Part shown: positions 1 through 11,143 of the stretch, one piece after another
How positions within the stretch are numbered: position 1 is the first letter of the stretch
Layout of the letters: each line of letters begins with the position of its first letter
DNA from: Eleginops maclovinus
Taxonomy: Eukaryota; Chordata; Actinopteri; Perciformes; Eleginopidae
Direction: 5' to 3'
Assembly: GCF_036324505.1 (NCBI RefSeq)
Contig: NC_086370.1
Coordinates: 3,095,453 to 3,159,452 of the forward strand
DNA: 64,000 nucleotides
Translations under genes and position numbers: made by a program
Notes under the pieces: generated by a model
What the model was told of the DNA's origin: nothing
Seen by the model: only the letters and a program-made list of their open reading frames with translations
Databases searched by the model: none

Positions 1-795
1 TCTACAGGTGCACCACAGAGAGCATCCTGACCTCTACAGGTGCACCATAGAGAGCATCCTGACCTCTACAGGTGCATCATAGAGAGCATCCTGATCTCTA
101 CAGGTGCACCATAGAGAGCATCCTGACCTCTACAGGTGCACCATAGAGAGCATCCTGACCTCTACAGGTGCACCATAGAGAGCATCCTGACCGCTACAGG
201 TGCACCATAGAGAGCATCCTGACCTTCTACAGGTACACCATAGAGAGCCTCCTGACCTCTACAGGTGCTCCATAGAGAGCATCCTATTCTCTACAGGTGC
301 ACCATAGAGAGCATCCTGACCTTCTACAGGTACACCCCAGAGAGCATCCTGACCTCTACAGGTGCACCATAGAGAGCATCCTGATCTCTACAGGTGCACC
401 ATAGAGAGCATCCTGACCTCTACAGGTGCACCACAGAGAGCATCCTGACCGCTACAGGTGCACCATAGAGAGCATCCTGACCTTCTACAGGTGCACCATA
501 GAGAGCATCCTGACTTCTACAGGTGCACCATAGAGAGCATCCTGACCGCTACAGGTGCATCATAGAGAGCATCCTGACCTCTACAGGTGCACCATAGAGA
601 GCATCCTGATCTCTACAGGTGCACCACAGAGAGCATCCTGACCGCTACAGGTGCACCACAGAGAGCATCCTGACCTTCTACAGGTGCATCATAGAGAGCA
701 TCCTGACCGCTACAGGTGCATCATAGAGAGCATCCTGACCTCTACAGGTGCACCACAGAGAGCATCCTGACCGCTACAGGTACATCATAGAGAGC
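1..795 (+). repeat. 32-bp minisatellite derived from LINE coding sequence
   Basis: About 24 head-to-tail copies of a 32-bp unit (core ctacaggtgcaccatagaga), some copies 33 bp, run from the left edge to the intact LINE segment starting near 780. Copies differ by a few substitutions (cacc/catc, catag/cacag, gacc/gatc). Read in frame, one unit encodes YRCTIESIL, which is the LINE protein sequence immediately at the right end of the array, so the array arose by expansion inside that LINE. The unit is not a multiple of three, so no long protein is kept. The array runs off the left edge, so its full length is unknown. Confidence 0.93.
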
Positions 796-1232
796 ATCCT
801 GATCGGCTGCATCACGGCCTGGTACGGCAGCTGCACCGCCCTCAGCTGTAAGGCTGTACAGAGGGTGGGGAAAACCGCACAGCACATCACCAGGAAGGAG
901 CTGCCATCCCTGGAGGACCTCTCAGCCCACAGGATTATAAAAGACCCCCATCACCCCAGCAACTGCTCTGTCTGCTGCCGTCTGGCAGGAGCTACCGCAG
1001 CATTAGGACTAACACCACCAGACTCAGAGACAGTTTCATCCCACAGACCATAAGACTATTAAACACCTGAGCTTGCACTACTTTTATGTATTTTGGGACT
1101 CTTCTATTTTATTTTTCTAAAAATGTATGTGTTGTTATTGCACTGTTGAGGAATCTGTGCCATAAGATTTTCATTCATTGCATTGCTACCGCGTATTTCA
1201 CTTGACAATAAATCTTTGAATGTTGAATCAGT
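760..1232 (+). mobile_element. LINE 3' end, L2/CR1-like (RT C-terminus and 3' UTR)
   Basis: The translation around 780-1,050 carries the motifs IESILIGCITAWYGSC, LQ/VQRVGKTAQHIT and DPHHPSN, the conserved C-terminal tail of an L2/CR1-like non-LTR reverse transcriptase, with a frameshift before the TTRLRDSFIP-type end. The 3' UTR ends near 1,230 with cttgacaataaatctttgaa. It is 5' truncated, and the 32-bp array sits where the upstream coding sequence should be. A second copy of the same family lies on the minus strand at about 5,880-6,615 and keeps the reading frame better. Family assignment is from motif memory only. Confidence 0.8.
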
Positions 1233-1869
1233 GCTGCTGCAGGTCACCACGGTAACCTTGTTGCTGGGCAGAGTGGGGCAGAGAGACTGAGTGACATGTT
1301 TAATCAGAGCAGACACACCCAAAAACAAACTCAAACATGCACACACAAACACTGGATGTTTTCAAACAGTCCTCTCCGAGGGGAATTTTCTGATCTTCAG
1401 TACTGTTGCTTCAAATATTGCCTTAACTAGCAGTTAGAAGCAATTGTGCTTTGAAGCTAGTTACAGAAAGTAATATGGAATAATTAAGGCAATATCTTCC
1501 AAAAAGGTCAATAGAAATTACAAACTGACATTGACATAACCTTAAAATAATGCATAAAATTATTTAAGATCAAATGTTTCCTGAGACTTCCCATTGCCTT
1601 GATACCAAATGTTTCAAGTTACACAGTTTCTTTCTTTTGAAAAGATTACATTTTTTACTAGTTATCTTTAACGTTATGGACTTATTAAAATGTTATCAGT
1701 ACCAGAATAACTTTATTCACAAATGTTACAGCAAAGAGCCAACGACAGCTTAATATCTGTAAGAGCCAATTAAGCACACAGTCATATTTGGGGAAAACGT
1801 TTATGTTGGCTTGACATATTACATGGTGCTAAATTTCATTTATACTATTATTTTTGTATAGTTTCGTAT
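1233..1869. other. Intergenic, AT-rich, no feature seen
   Basis: Unique-looking AT-rich sequence between the LINE 3' end and the probable BEL LTR. I see no coding segment with splice sites, no tandem array and no inverted repeat here. Confidence 0.5.
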
Positions 1870-2234
1870 ATAGTGATATAGGTGGATTATGCTAAGGTTA
1901 TGTTTCTGTTTACTACTTTTTGATGTAAAATGCTAGGTTTCCTATTTCCAACATGGTACTAGGGCCTTGAACGCAGCTTTCAGGACACATGGGAAAAAAG
2001 AGTTTTAGGAGCTATGCTAGGTTAGTTGGATGCTGGAAGTCTGCAAGATAGGATCGCAACAAGTTATTGACCGTGTTTACTGTTACGTGTTATATCAAAC
2101 TTCAAGTCGGTAGGCTATTGGACCGAACGAGATGTATTTGTGGATGAAAATCACCTGCGGTGACGCTGTATTTTATTTTGAATAAACCCTCGTTCAAGTT
2201 TACCTGCCTCCCGTGACTACATTAGGTCTTCACA
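1870..2234 (+). repeat. Probable 5' LTR of the BEL/Pao element (boundaries uncertain)
   Basis: The stretch upstream of the BEL gag ends in an LTR-like 3' part: an aataaa signal at 2,181-2,186, then a short tail ending near 2,234 (tcttcaca), followed by a leader leading to the gag at 4,589 once the hAT insertion is removed. I could not find the matching 3' LTR in the window because the element is cut by a LINE at about 5,880, so neither the left boundary nor a target duplication can be proved. Confidence 0.35.
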
Positions 2235-2425
2235 AAAGGTTTGGAATTAATTGGAACACGAGTCAGAACCAAGATACATTGCAGACTAAGTGGCCTACGA
2301 ACTTTGGACAATATTAAAACGGCCACTACAATAAGTCAAAAACTTCCGATAAGGACGGACTGTGTGGGGATAACGTCGTCGAAGGGAGCCGACTAATTAC
2401 TGGAATCGTCGGAACGCGCACATGG

Positions 2426-4407
2426 TAGGGTGGCCAGACGTCCGGCTTTAGGCCGGACAGTCCGGCTTTTCAATGCCCTGTCCGCGCCGGACGCGTATTT
2501 GTCCTCCTTCTTGAGGCACTAGGCTTGAAGAGCGGAGTTCTAGAATCTTTGCTGGGACGCAGCACAACGTCCAATGCCGTAACATATCTGTTCTAACAAA
2601 TGATTGGCTAAGAGCGGTGTCAGATAAATATCTGCTATATCATTGGTTAAAAACGTAAACAAGGCTCCATGTGCTGTCACTTCTTTGACAGAAAGTTTGC
2701 ATCATGCCAAAACGTAAGACCTCATTCAATCCAGAATCGACGAAAGAGCACGATTTTATATCTAAAACCAGTCGAGACTCCTTTCATGGCTTCTGCACAC
2801 TTTGTCGTTGTGATTTTGACTTAAGCAGTAAGGGAAAAGCTGCCATTGAACGACATGCGGATACGGAGAAGCATAAAACTAATAGACGTGCGGCAGGTAC
2901 CTCTTCAATGAGGACATTTTTTCGTGAAGCCTCGTCGCCCCTGGATAATAAAATAACCGCTGCTGAGCTGTGGAAGGTTTACCATGCTGTAAAGCATCAC
3001 AAGTCGTACAGAAGTGTAGACTGCGGCGTGAAAGTGGACCGGGAGATTTTCAGTGACTCGCCCACAGCTAAAGGGATGACTGAAGCAGCTGCCCCCTTGC
3101 CAGTCAAAAAAATGTGAAGCAGATGTTCTGCTTTATTATGAAAGAGCAAAGAAATACATCAGTGAAAGATATGACTTCTCTGACACAAGCTAGCAAAGTG
3201 GCCAAGCTTGGCCTCAAAACTTCTGTGCCATTTGAAGACTACAGTGCTGCTGTCCAGGCCTGCAATCTGGACATTGATATGGATGGACTGTATGAGGAAT
3301 ATGCCATGGTGGAAGGTTCCTTCAGCTCACCAGACAAGGTTGCCACAGTGAGGAACGATATTTGAAACTGTTTTCCAAAGCAGATGTACCACTTGTGAAT
3401 CTCAGGAAGGTCAGCGCCTATATTTTCTCCATCCCATGCAGCAATGCACACACAGAACGTGTCTTTTCAATGATGACAACTGCATGGAGAAACGAGAGGA
3501 ATCGCCTGGATGTGGACAGTGTCGAGGCTGAGCTGCAAGTGTGTGTCGATTTCACTTATCCCTGCACAGAGGTGTACAAGAAGTTCATTGAAAACAAAAA
3601 ACTCTTGGATGCAGCCAGGAAAGAACAGAAGTATTGCAGATAGACAATCAACTACTTTGGTGAGTACACTAGTCTTATGATTTCACTGATGGGCTGCATG
3701 AAATATTTATATTTATTGGGTTGAAAACAATACAGATTTTTGAAGGTTGATAACAGTATTCTTGCTATATTGTTATTTGTACCAGTCCCTGCAGGATATA
3801 AACAGGCCCAGGGGCAGTGGGGGCTTGGAAGCCATGATGTCAGAGGTGCTGTTGTCTCCTGAGCTGCTACAGAGGGTGAATGTGGAGTTTGCCTAAATAC
3901 AGGTGGACTGCTGTACACACACACACACATATACAGATGAAAACACTGAAGACAAGTCCCCAAAAGACTGAAGCACTTTAGAAATGCTATACTTTTTGAG
4001 CTGTTGAATGTAAATGTTTTTGTTTTTTTTACAATCTCCTTTGTTGTTTACATAAAAGGTTATTTATGCTTTTCAAAAAAGCATTTTTGTATTATTATGA
4101 ATGTTACCTGTTATTTGTTTTTTCCATTTAAGTCCACACATGTTATGCTTTGTGGCACTCTAAAAGATTCATCTCAGTGGTCAGTTTTTGAACACCACAA
4201 TGTATTGAATAAATACAAATACTGTGAACAAACCCTTTTTGACTTTTCATTAATATTTTTTCCTATTCAGCTACACAAACATCATCTTTAAACCACACAA
4301 AATTGTATTGTAAATGAGAGTATACCAGAGTCCTATGTACATCATAGTAATTTATTGATATGCCGCATAATGTCCTCCTTTTCAGTGTTATGGAAATGGT
4401 CACCCTA
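2426..4407 (+). mobile_element. hAT DNA transposon, internally deleted, with 8-bp TSD
   Basis: The element begins tagggtggcc and ends ggtcacccta, giving short terminal inverted repeats, and is flanked by a perfect 8-bp duplication gcacatgg at 2,418-2,425 and 4,408-4,415. These are the hallmarks of hAT elements. Just inside the left end is a GC-rich palindromic stretch (ccggctttaggccgg, about 2,439-2,465). At 1,982 bp it is about half the usual autonomous length, and its coding part lacks the catalytic middle. It inserted into the untranslated leader of the BEL/Pao element, so it is younger than that element. Confidence 0.93.
2704..3643 (+). pseudogene. Remnant hAT transposase: zinc finger N-terminus and dimerisation C-terminus
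   Basis: Three reading-frame pieces lie in order. The first (2,704-3,117) starts MPKRKTSFNP and has a BED/C2H2-like finger, FCTLC...H...H, at about residues 30-57. The second (3,114-3,365) is a short linker region. The third (3,362-3,643) has the hAT C-terminal dimerisation motif, seen as SAYIFSIPCSNAHTERVFS followed by RNRLDVDSVEAEL. The RNase-H-like catalytic core that should lie between finger and dimerisation domain is absent, and the pieces are in different frames. It cannot encode an active transposase but could still bind its own ends. It lies wholly inside the hAT element. Confidence 0.85.
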
Positions 4408-4588
4408 GCACATGGCTGTACAGGAGCTGCCGCAGAAACCAAAGGACAATTTGGATTATTTAATGCTTAAAGGACATTGACTGTAAGCCTCAACCATACC
4501 CTTCATGCTCAACTGTTGGAATACTACTTACTGGTCATATCAACCGTCAAAGAGGTAATTCTGCGAGTGAATTGGAGCTGGATACGTC

Positions 4589-5880
4589 ATGTCTGAGGAA
4601 AATGACCCCGGCAGCGCAGCTACGGATGACGCCCACAAGAGGGCAGTCAAACCAACAGAAAAGTCCGCGGAGGAGCGGTTGCATCACTTCATCAATGCAA
4701 GGAGAGGTCAATTAAGGCAACTAACTGCAAAATCAAACGAAATGGAGCAGTTAATGGACAATGGTTGTAACTTAGAGGAAGTTAAATCAAGGATTAAAGT
4801 TTTCAAAACCACCTTTGAGGAGTTTAAAGAATGTAACTGTTCAGTTACACTTCATCTTAAGGAAGATGAAAAGGTTGCAGACCAAGACAGCTGGTTTAAA
4901 CCTAAAACAGACAAGTTACAGGACTTTATTCGAACAACTGATATGTGGATTAAGGATGCTGAACTTTGCAAAGAAAAGTCTAGAGTATGTGATGATGAGG
5001 TCACCATATGGACACTGTATCTGTGGTGACAAGTTCTAGTAGATCTGGCAGTGGATGCACCAGCTCATCATCTGCATCATCTACATCTGCTGCAAGGGAA
5101 GAAGCAAAGCGAGCAGCTGTGGAGGTCAAGGCAGCTAAGCAGGCCTTAGCATTAAAGGAGGCACAGCTACAGGCTGAGAAAGAGGACTTGGAAATTAATA
5201 CTGCCTTAGCGGTGACTAATGCTAAAATTAAAATTTATGACGTATATGATGCCCAAGAAAAGGGTGATGCAATGAACAAGTATGTGGATGCTGCACACAC
5301 ACTAGACACTCCTGTAAAGAAGGAAGACATCCAAGAACGAGTAGGATATGGACATCCACTCAACACACACAGGCATGAAACCCCCCAGATAGGTCATTCA
5401 CAGCATTTGGCGCTAGACCTAAAATATCAAAGACAGAAGATTCAGGTGCAACAGTCATTGGGGTTCCTCAGCAACAAAGTGACACTGCAAAGGACATCTA
5501 CAAAGTTATGAAACAGCAGAATGACATCACAGAGATGCTCGTGAAACATCAACAGTTGGCCCGTCTGCCACAGCGAGATATTCCTGTTTTTTGTGGTGAC
5601 CCACTTGACTTTAGGTCGTTCCTCAAAGCATTTGAGCACACAGTGGACTCCAGAACAGACAATAGTGCAGATAAGCTGTACTTTTTGGAACAATATACAA
5701 GAGGGGAGCCACGAGACCTTGTCAAAAGCTGTCAGCATATGCCTCCAAGTCGTGGTTTCCAGAAAGCTATGCACCTTTTGGAAGATCGCTATGGCAACGC
5801 ACTGAAAATTGCTACTGCACTAATGGACAGAGTTTTCAAGTGGCCGCAGATCAAATCTGAGGACGCACTGGCGCTTTCAA
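4589..5880 (+). pseudogene. BEL/Pao retrotransposon Gag (frameshifted, 3' truncated)
   Basis: A Gag-like polyprotein is spread over three frames: 4,589-5,029 (start MSEENDPGSA, helical N-terminal region with VKPTEKSAEER), 5,008-5,511 (serine-rich linker, then an alanine/glutamate-rich coiled coil) and about 5,430-5,870. The third piece contains the DUF1759-type segment of BEL/Pao elements, with LPQRDIPVFCGDPLDFRSF and, further on, a region ending in a leucine-rich helix. Two frameshifts are visible, near 5,010 and near 5,400-5,430. The coding sequence stops abruptly at about 5,880 where the 3' tail of a minus-strand LINE begins, so protease, RT and integrase are not present downstream. Confidence 0.85.
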
Positions 5881-6615
5881 GGTTTCAAGGTTTCAAGGTT
5901 TCAAGGTTTTATTTGTCATATGCACAGCAGATACAGCGTATATGTTGGCAATGAAAATCTTATGTCGCGTGCTCCTCCAACAACTCAACATACATGGTGC
6001 AAAAGATAAATAAAGTAGTGCAAAAAGAGAGAAGAATATTTACAATATTAACAATAAAGATTTGAGGATGTGAAATATATACATATTTGGAATACATTGA
6101 AAGTATTTAAACACTTTACACTGTTGAATGAGGAGGTATGGACAGATGCATATATTATGTATAGCAGATGTATATGGCAGATATGTACAATATATAGATA
6201 TGTGTACTATAAACAGATATGTATGGCAGATGTGTATAATATATATATATATGTATGTGTGTACTATAAACAGATGTGAGTAGACATTCACACAGCTCAG
6301 GAGTTCAGCAGTCTTATAGCCTGTGGTATAAAACTGTCTCTGAGTCTGGTGGTCTTGGTCCGGATGCTGCGGTACCGTCTGCCAGACGGCAGCAGACAGA
6401 ACAGATTGTTGCTGGGGTGATGGGGGTCCTTTAATATCCTACCGGCCTTCTTCCTACACCGCTGGGTGTAGAGGTCCTCCATGGATGGCAGCTCCGTCCT
6501 GGTGATGTGCTGAGCAGTTTTCACCACCCTCTGTAGAGTCTTACGGTTGAGGGCGGTGCAACTGCCATACCAGGCGGTGATGCAGCCAGTCAGGATACTC
6601 TCGATGGTAGCCAAT
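5880..6615 (-). mobile_element. LINE 3' end, L2/CR1-like, inserted in BEL gag
   Basis: On the minus strand, 6,614 to 6,297 encodes IESILTGCITAWYGSC, then LQRVVKTAQHIT, RCRKKAGRILKDPHHPSNN, LPSGRRYRSIRTKTTRLRDS and ends IRLLNS, the C-terminus of an L2/CR1-like RT. The 3' UTR (6,290 to 5,880) is AT-rich with degenerate ATATGTA-type repeats. It ends in a tandem 8-bp tail (ttgaaacc)n at 5,877-5,910, as expected for LINEs that end in a short repeat. Same family as the copy at 760-1,232. 5' truncated at about 6,615. Confidence 0.88.
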
Positions 6616-6691
6616 CGGACCCAGTGTTTTTACACACAGGCCAGGACACACACAGACACACACACCAAACAGATTCGAGGAAGCAGCAGAA

Positions 6692-6976
6692 ATGGCGAGT
6701 CCGGAGCAATCCGATGAAAAGTTGGCATTTTCAAGGTGGAGATATAAGCACAACTCTTCTTTAATCAACTCTGTTGTTGCCATGCTGTGCGCTGGAAGAC
6801 CCTCTCTTTGATATCATCTTCACCAAACTGTTTTCTGTGTGATCCAGGTGCGTGAGACAGGAGAGCTGGAGCTGGAAGAGGAACTTTACTCCAAACGGAT
6901 CTTCCTGTATCGATCTCTTGAGACTACGATCAAATGGACCAGGGACATGTACAGTCGAGAGCAGGACAGATACTGA
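6692..6976 (+). pseudogene. Unidentified short coding fragment (possible last exon or gene relic)
   Basis: From 6,848 to 6,976 there is an open segment with protein-like composition, starting VRETGELELEEELYSKRIF and ending in a stop after SREQDRY. It is preceded by a usable acceptor (gatccag, ending 6,847). Upstream, an ATG at 6,692 in good context starts MASPEQSDEKLAFSRW and stops after 39 residues; a third frame in between reads EDPLFDIIFTKLFSV. The pieces could be exons, or a processed fragment with frameshifts. I do not recognise the protein. It directly adjoins the 5' break of the LINE at 6,615. Confidence 0.3.
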
Positions 6977-8469
6977 CTGACTGACTGAATGATCATGTTG
7001 GGTTGTAAAAGAACACAGTGATATCTGAAGCACATTGAGATGTCCAGAGGACGACAAGAGCAGGGCTTCTAGAGAACACTCCGTACCAGCATGGCCTTAC
7101 AGCCTCGGAGACACATGAAAGGAGACACTAATCAACATCTTCTTCTGCTGGCCTTCTGTTGCTGTAGCAACTTCTCTGCTGCCTGAGCATGTTCATCAAA
7201 CCACCTCACACTCCAGACTATTGAGAGTGCTGTCCCTCTGTGGGTGAGATGGAGAGCAGCTGGATGTCTGTCCTGCAGGATTTGGACATACTGCCCCTGA
7301 AAGGCCAACTTAGCAGTCAAATTGAGCAGAGGTCAAAGGTGAAACAGAACAGAAGTCAGACCTCTGCATTGGAGCCATGCAGGTCCAGAGACTGTGTGCT
7401 TGAAACTAATTGTAGGTCACACCGTCTGCAGATACTGTATGAGTTTGTCGATGCTGATTTTAAAATGTACTTTGCTGTCAATCAAACTTACAAATCTCTT
7501 TGAAATCATGAGTCCTTGTAAAAGTATTGTATGTGCAAAAGCCAAGTTACTCTGACTTAACATCATGAACCGAGGTTTAACCAAACATGTCCGCCTTTAA
7601 GTGCCTTTAAGGTTTCAAGAAGTAGCCATATTCTAAGTTTGGAATATTTATAAGCAGCTCTTTCAGCTCCCGGCCCCCACAGGAAAAAGAATGCAACATA
7701 TGGCATGAACACTTAACTTCCAGGTTCAGAAACGTCTGTCACGCAGACCTGGTGGTGTGGAACCTTTTGAAGAAATGTATCTTAGTAGCCCTGAGAGCTC
7801 AATGCACTGTAAATAAAACATATGCAAATAGACAAAACACAAGCAAATAAGAAACACTATGTTGATAGCTGCATACAGAGAAAGAAAACTGTTTCCAGGG
7901 AACACTTAAAAGTGAAGCACATAGCTGGGACATATACTGTATTTGTCCCCATGGTTTGTGTCTTATGAACTTATTGAACTCAGGTATGAAAAGGAGCTAA
8001 GATGTAGTTAGATTGTTTTGGCTTATTCGTGATCATATGATTCAGTTGTCGCTGCAAATGTCATTCAGTTCATTCGACAAAATGTCCACAATTCCCTGAA
8101 ACAGGCTGACGTCATGTTAGCTGGCCACAGTTCTTTTCAGGATTGTCCAAATTCAAGGATGGAAATAAATTGCAAATGGTTCATTCATGGTGCCGTCTCC
8201 AAGGGCATCAGAGGAGAAAACACACTTTTTTCAATTAGAACTGAAAATGGAAGAAGTCCAGTTACTAAATGTTCCCCAAAAATCGCACCCTGAAGCCTAA
8301 CCTTACATCTATTAGAAAACAACGTACATTTGCATATCATTTCAATAAGTTCTATGCTTTGTTTCACTCCTGTTGTTGTTGTTGCTCTGACAGGAAATAA
8401 TAAGGGTTCATCTTAAAGGGGCAGAAAAAGGAAAGCACCAACATTTGGAGGGTGTCGCTCTATAATTCA
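6977..8469. other. Non-coding, no feature seen
   Basis: Ordinary unique-looking sequence up to the gypsy element. The open frames here are short, lack splice or start context and resemble no family I know. No tandem repeat or inverted repeat stands out. Confidence 0.5.
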
Positions 8470-8473
8470 GAAT

Positions 8474-8814
8474 TGTCACACACCGGGTCAGGTAGTGGCA
8501 AAATAAAGGGAGTCCACACATGAAATAAACAAAAACAAATTTATTAGTAACTCATGTTTACTGGTTAAAGTAAACATAAATGATTATACTTAAACAAAAG
8601 AAATTATACTTAAGACCACATGGCGAGTGGAAGACTGAGCCCAAAGCTCAGCCTAGAAGCAGCAAAGAGACAACTGAACACATGGCTACCCAGCCCTTAA
8701 AACTCTGGATCCCTATACCCCCACAGGTGTGGCCAATTGGCCTGACGCCCTGTCCCAATCTCCACCCAGGGAAGTCCCACAACCAATGGGCAGAGAGAGG
8801 GGCAGGGCGTCACA
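8474..8814 (-). repeat. 3' LTR of the gypsy element
   Basis: 341 bp; on the minus strand it begins tgtgacgccc and ends gtgtgtgaca. A guanine-rich polypurine tract (minus strand, about 8,840-8,815, ending aggagggggg) abuts it on the internal side, which fixes the element's orientation. Confidence 0.93.
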
Positions 8815-8999
8815 CCCCCCTCCTACAGAAAAGGGGCCCCCCCCACATTATCCCCCCCCACTCCTCCCCATCTACCCCCATCCTCCACTCAGCAACCTGG
8901 ATCCTAGGAGCACATTAAGAGTAGTGAGAAGGTAGACCTGGAAAAGAGCAGAATAGACAAATCAGTGAGAACACCACCCAACTTTAAGGCAACCGAGAA

Positions 9000-9742
9000 A
9001 GGGCATCCGCTATCACATTTTCTGATCCCTTTATATGACGAATATCCAGATATTCAGCCGCTGATTTGGATTTTGAAGTGACCGCAGGAAAGTCAGTGGG
9101 TTGTGATCGGTATAGACCACCAACGGAGTTAGACCAGATCCCAAATAAACATCAAAATGCTGCAATGCCCATATTAATGCTAGTGCCTCCTTCTCGATCA
9201 CTGAGTAATTGAGCTGGTACTTATTAAACTTCCTAGAGAAGAAGGCCACAGGTTTTTCAACCCCGTGGTCTCCTGCCTGCATAAGTACAGCTCCTGCCCC
9301 CACGTTAGATGCATCCACCTGCAGGGAAAAAACCTCATTCAGCCGAGGGGCATCCAACACAGGTGCTGCACACAAAAGTGCCTTGACCTTTTCAAACGCC
9401 AGTCTACATCTGTCTGACCACACAAAGTGTGCATCTTTCTTCAAAAGTGCCGTCAGAGGCTCTACAACTGTTGAAAAATTCTGACAAAAGCTTCGGTAGT
9501 ATCCCACCATCCCTAAAAAGCGCATTAGCCCTTTCTTGGTAGTTGGAGGGGGATATCTTACTATTGTATCCACCTTATCCTGTAATATACGCACCTGGCC
9601 CTGACCGACCTCCTTACCCAAATAGGTGACTGTGGCCTTCGCAAATTCGCATTTTGCCAAATTAACAGTCAACCCTGCCCAGACCAATTTGTCCAACAAT
9701 GCGCGAATGCGCTGAATATGTTCAGACCATGTATCACTGTAT
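9000..9742 (-). pseudogene. Gypsy Pol part 3: RT thumb and RNase H
   Basis: Beyond the inserted transposon the same RT reading frame resumes with YSDTWSEHIQ and continues to the thumb (GLTVNLAKCEFAKATVTYLG, GMVGYYRSFCQNF). RNase H follows, with LQVDASNVGAGAVLMQ, FFSRKFNKYQLNYSVIEKEA and VVYTDHNPLTFL. Near 9,070 a small deletion joins LQNPNQ to a sequence in another frame; the expected C-terminal tail IADALSRLP is readable out of frame at about 9,000-9,030. Pol is therefore broken at its end as well as at the insertion. Confidence 0.88.
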
Positions 9743-9856
9743 AGAGCTCCTGCAGATGATGTCATATATGCTGGTCACGTGACGAGATACGACAGGGGCA
9801 GCCATTTTGGCAGTCATCGCGGCAGTAAATTGACAGGCACTGGCAGACTGTCAAGG

Positions 9857-11007
9857 ATGGTGGATAACTGCTGTGCACCAGGTTGCACAAATAGGCGTGG
9901 GAAAAAGAAAGGTGTATCGTATTATCGCATTCCTAAAGACGCGGAGAGGAGGGAGAAGTGGATTGGAGCGATTAAAAGAGCCAGGAGCCTTCAGAAAAAG
10001 ACTGAAAGATGGGACCCCCCGGCCGTTGGCTTTCGCTTATGCAGTGATCACTTCATATCAGGTGGGTGAAGGAATACAGTACAATGCTACAAAAAGTTTC
10101 TGGTCAGTTTAATTAAATTTAATTAGTTTAATTTAAGAAGTAGCACCCAGTTATTATAGCTAACGGACACTGTGATGTCCCTTTTTAACTCAACAAGTGT
10201 GGCTCTGGCGCAGCCTAGCCAGTTAGCAAGTTAGCTTGTAGCAAGCTAGTGGTAAACAAACCCGTGTTGAAATATTCCTTCTTATTTTGTAGGGAGAAAG
10301 AGTGATAATCCGTTGAGTCCGGATTTTATCCCCTCAATTTTCGATTACCTTCCATCTCCAGAGAAGAGGAGACATAAAACGAGACTGGAGGTTTTTAACA
10401 GAAGGCAGAAGGCTAAACTGCACAAAGTAGAGCAGGCAAAGATATCTGCAGAAGCCATCCGTCAAAGGTGGGTAGATCAAACTCCTGTCTGATTACATGT
10501 TGGGTCTACTTGTGATCGGTGTGTTATTCAGATTATTTTATTTCAAATAGTTAACTGCCGTGATATGGTTATAAACAATAACGTCACACCAGTCATTTAA
10601 TGAAGGCTAATATCATATGATTTCCATTAAACATGTCAAACTGTAAACATGTAAACATGTCAAACTGCCATCAGTATTGTATGCATGAAAGCTTATTTTG
10701 CTGCTTCTGTGTTTTCATCAGGACATCAACTGATGCAGCCCCAGAAGACCATATCACAGAGCCTTTGAAGGAGCCCCCCATCACAGATCCGTTGGAAGAC
10801 TCAGCCGATGATCCTGTCCAGCCTGAACCAGTAACACCACCATGCACCTCTGAAACCTGCTGTACCCGCATCCAGAGTCTTGAGCAAGAATGCCAAGCTC
10901 TAAGGGCTGAAAATGTGTTGTTAAGGGAAAAGATTAATAGGAAGACCCTGACAGAGATTAGTTTAAATAACAATGATAAAAATTTGAGTGACCTATCCAC
11001 ATTTTAA
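9857..11007 (+). CDS. THAP-domain DNA-binding protein, transposon-encoded (transposase N-terminus)
   Basis: Three exons: 9,857-10,061, 10,293-10,467 and 10,722-11,007, joined at GT/AG sites with matching phases (1 and 2), giving about 221 residues. Exon 1 is a THAP zinc finger: MVDNCCAPGCTNRRGKKKG, SYYRIPKD, KWIGAIKR and CSDHF supply the C2CH ligands and the conserved tryptophan. Exon 2 has a PDFIPSIF block and a basic region; exon 3 has an acidic linker and a leucine-zipper-like coiled coil (RIQSLEQECQALRAENVLL). The protein stops just where THAP-transposases usually enter the catalytic domain, which suggests the DDE part was deleted. It probably binds the transposon ends. Start chosen at the ATG directly before the first zinc ligand. 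Confidence 0.8.
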
Positions 11008-11143
11008 GATCGCTACAGATACTGCTACAGACACAGAAGACATTGGTTTAACAGTTGTTTATTAATTAATAAAATATTTACATTGCATCAGCTCATTCAT
11101 ATTCACACATTTCGTATGAACTTAACATTTGACTTTTTGGTTT

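Noticed and set aside
1..795. CRISPR-like array
   Set aside because: Units are directly adjacent with no unique spacers, and the unit is LINE coding sequence in a vertebrate genome.
4004..4291. 95-codon plus-strand frame
   Set aside because: Lies in the AT-rich 3' non-coding part of the hAT element, with no homology or context.
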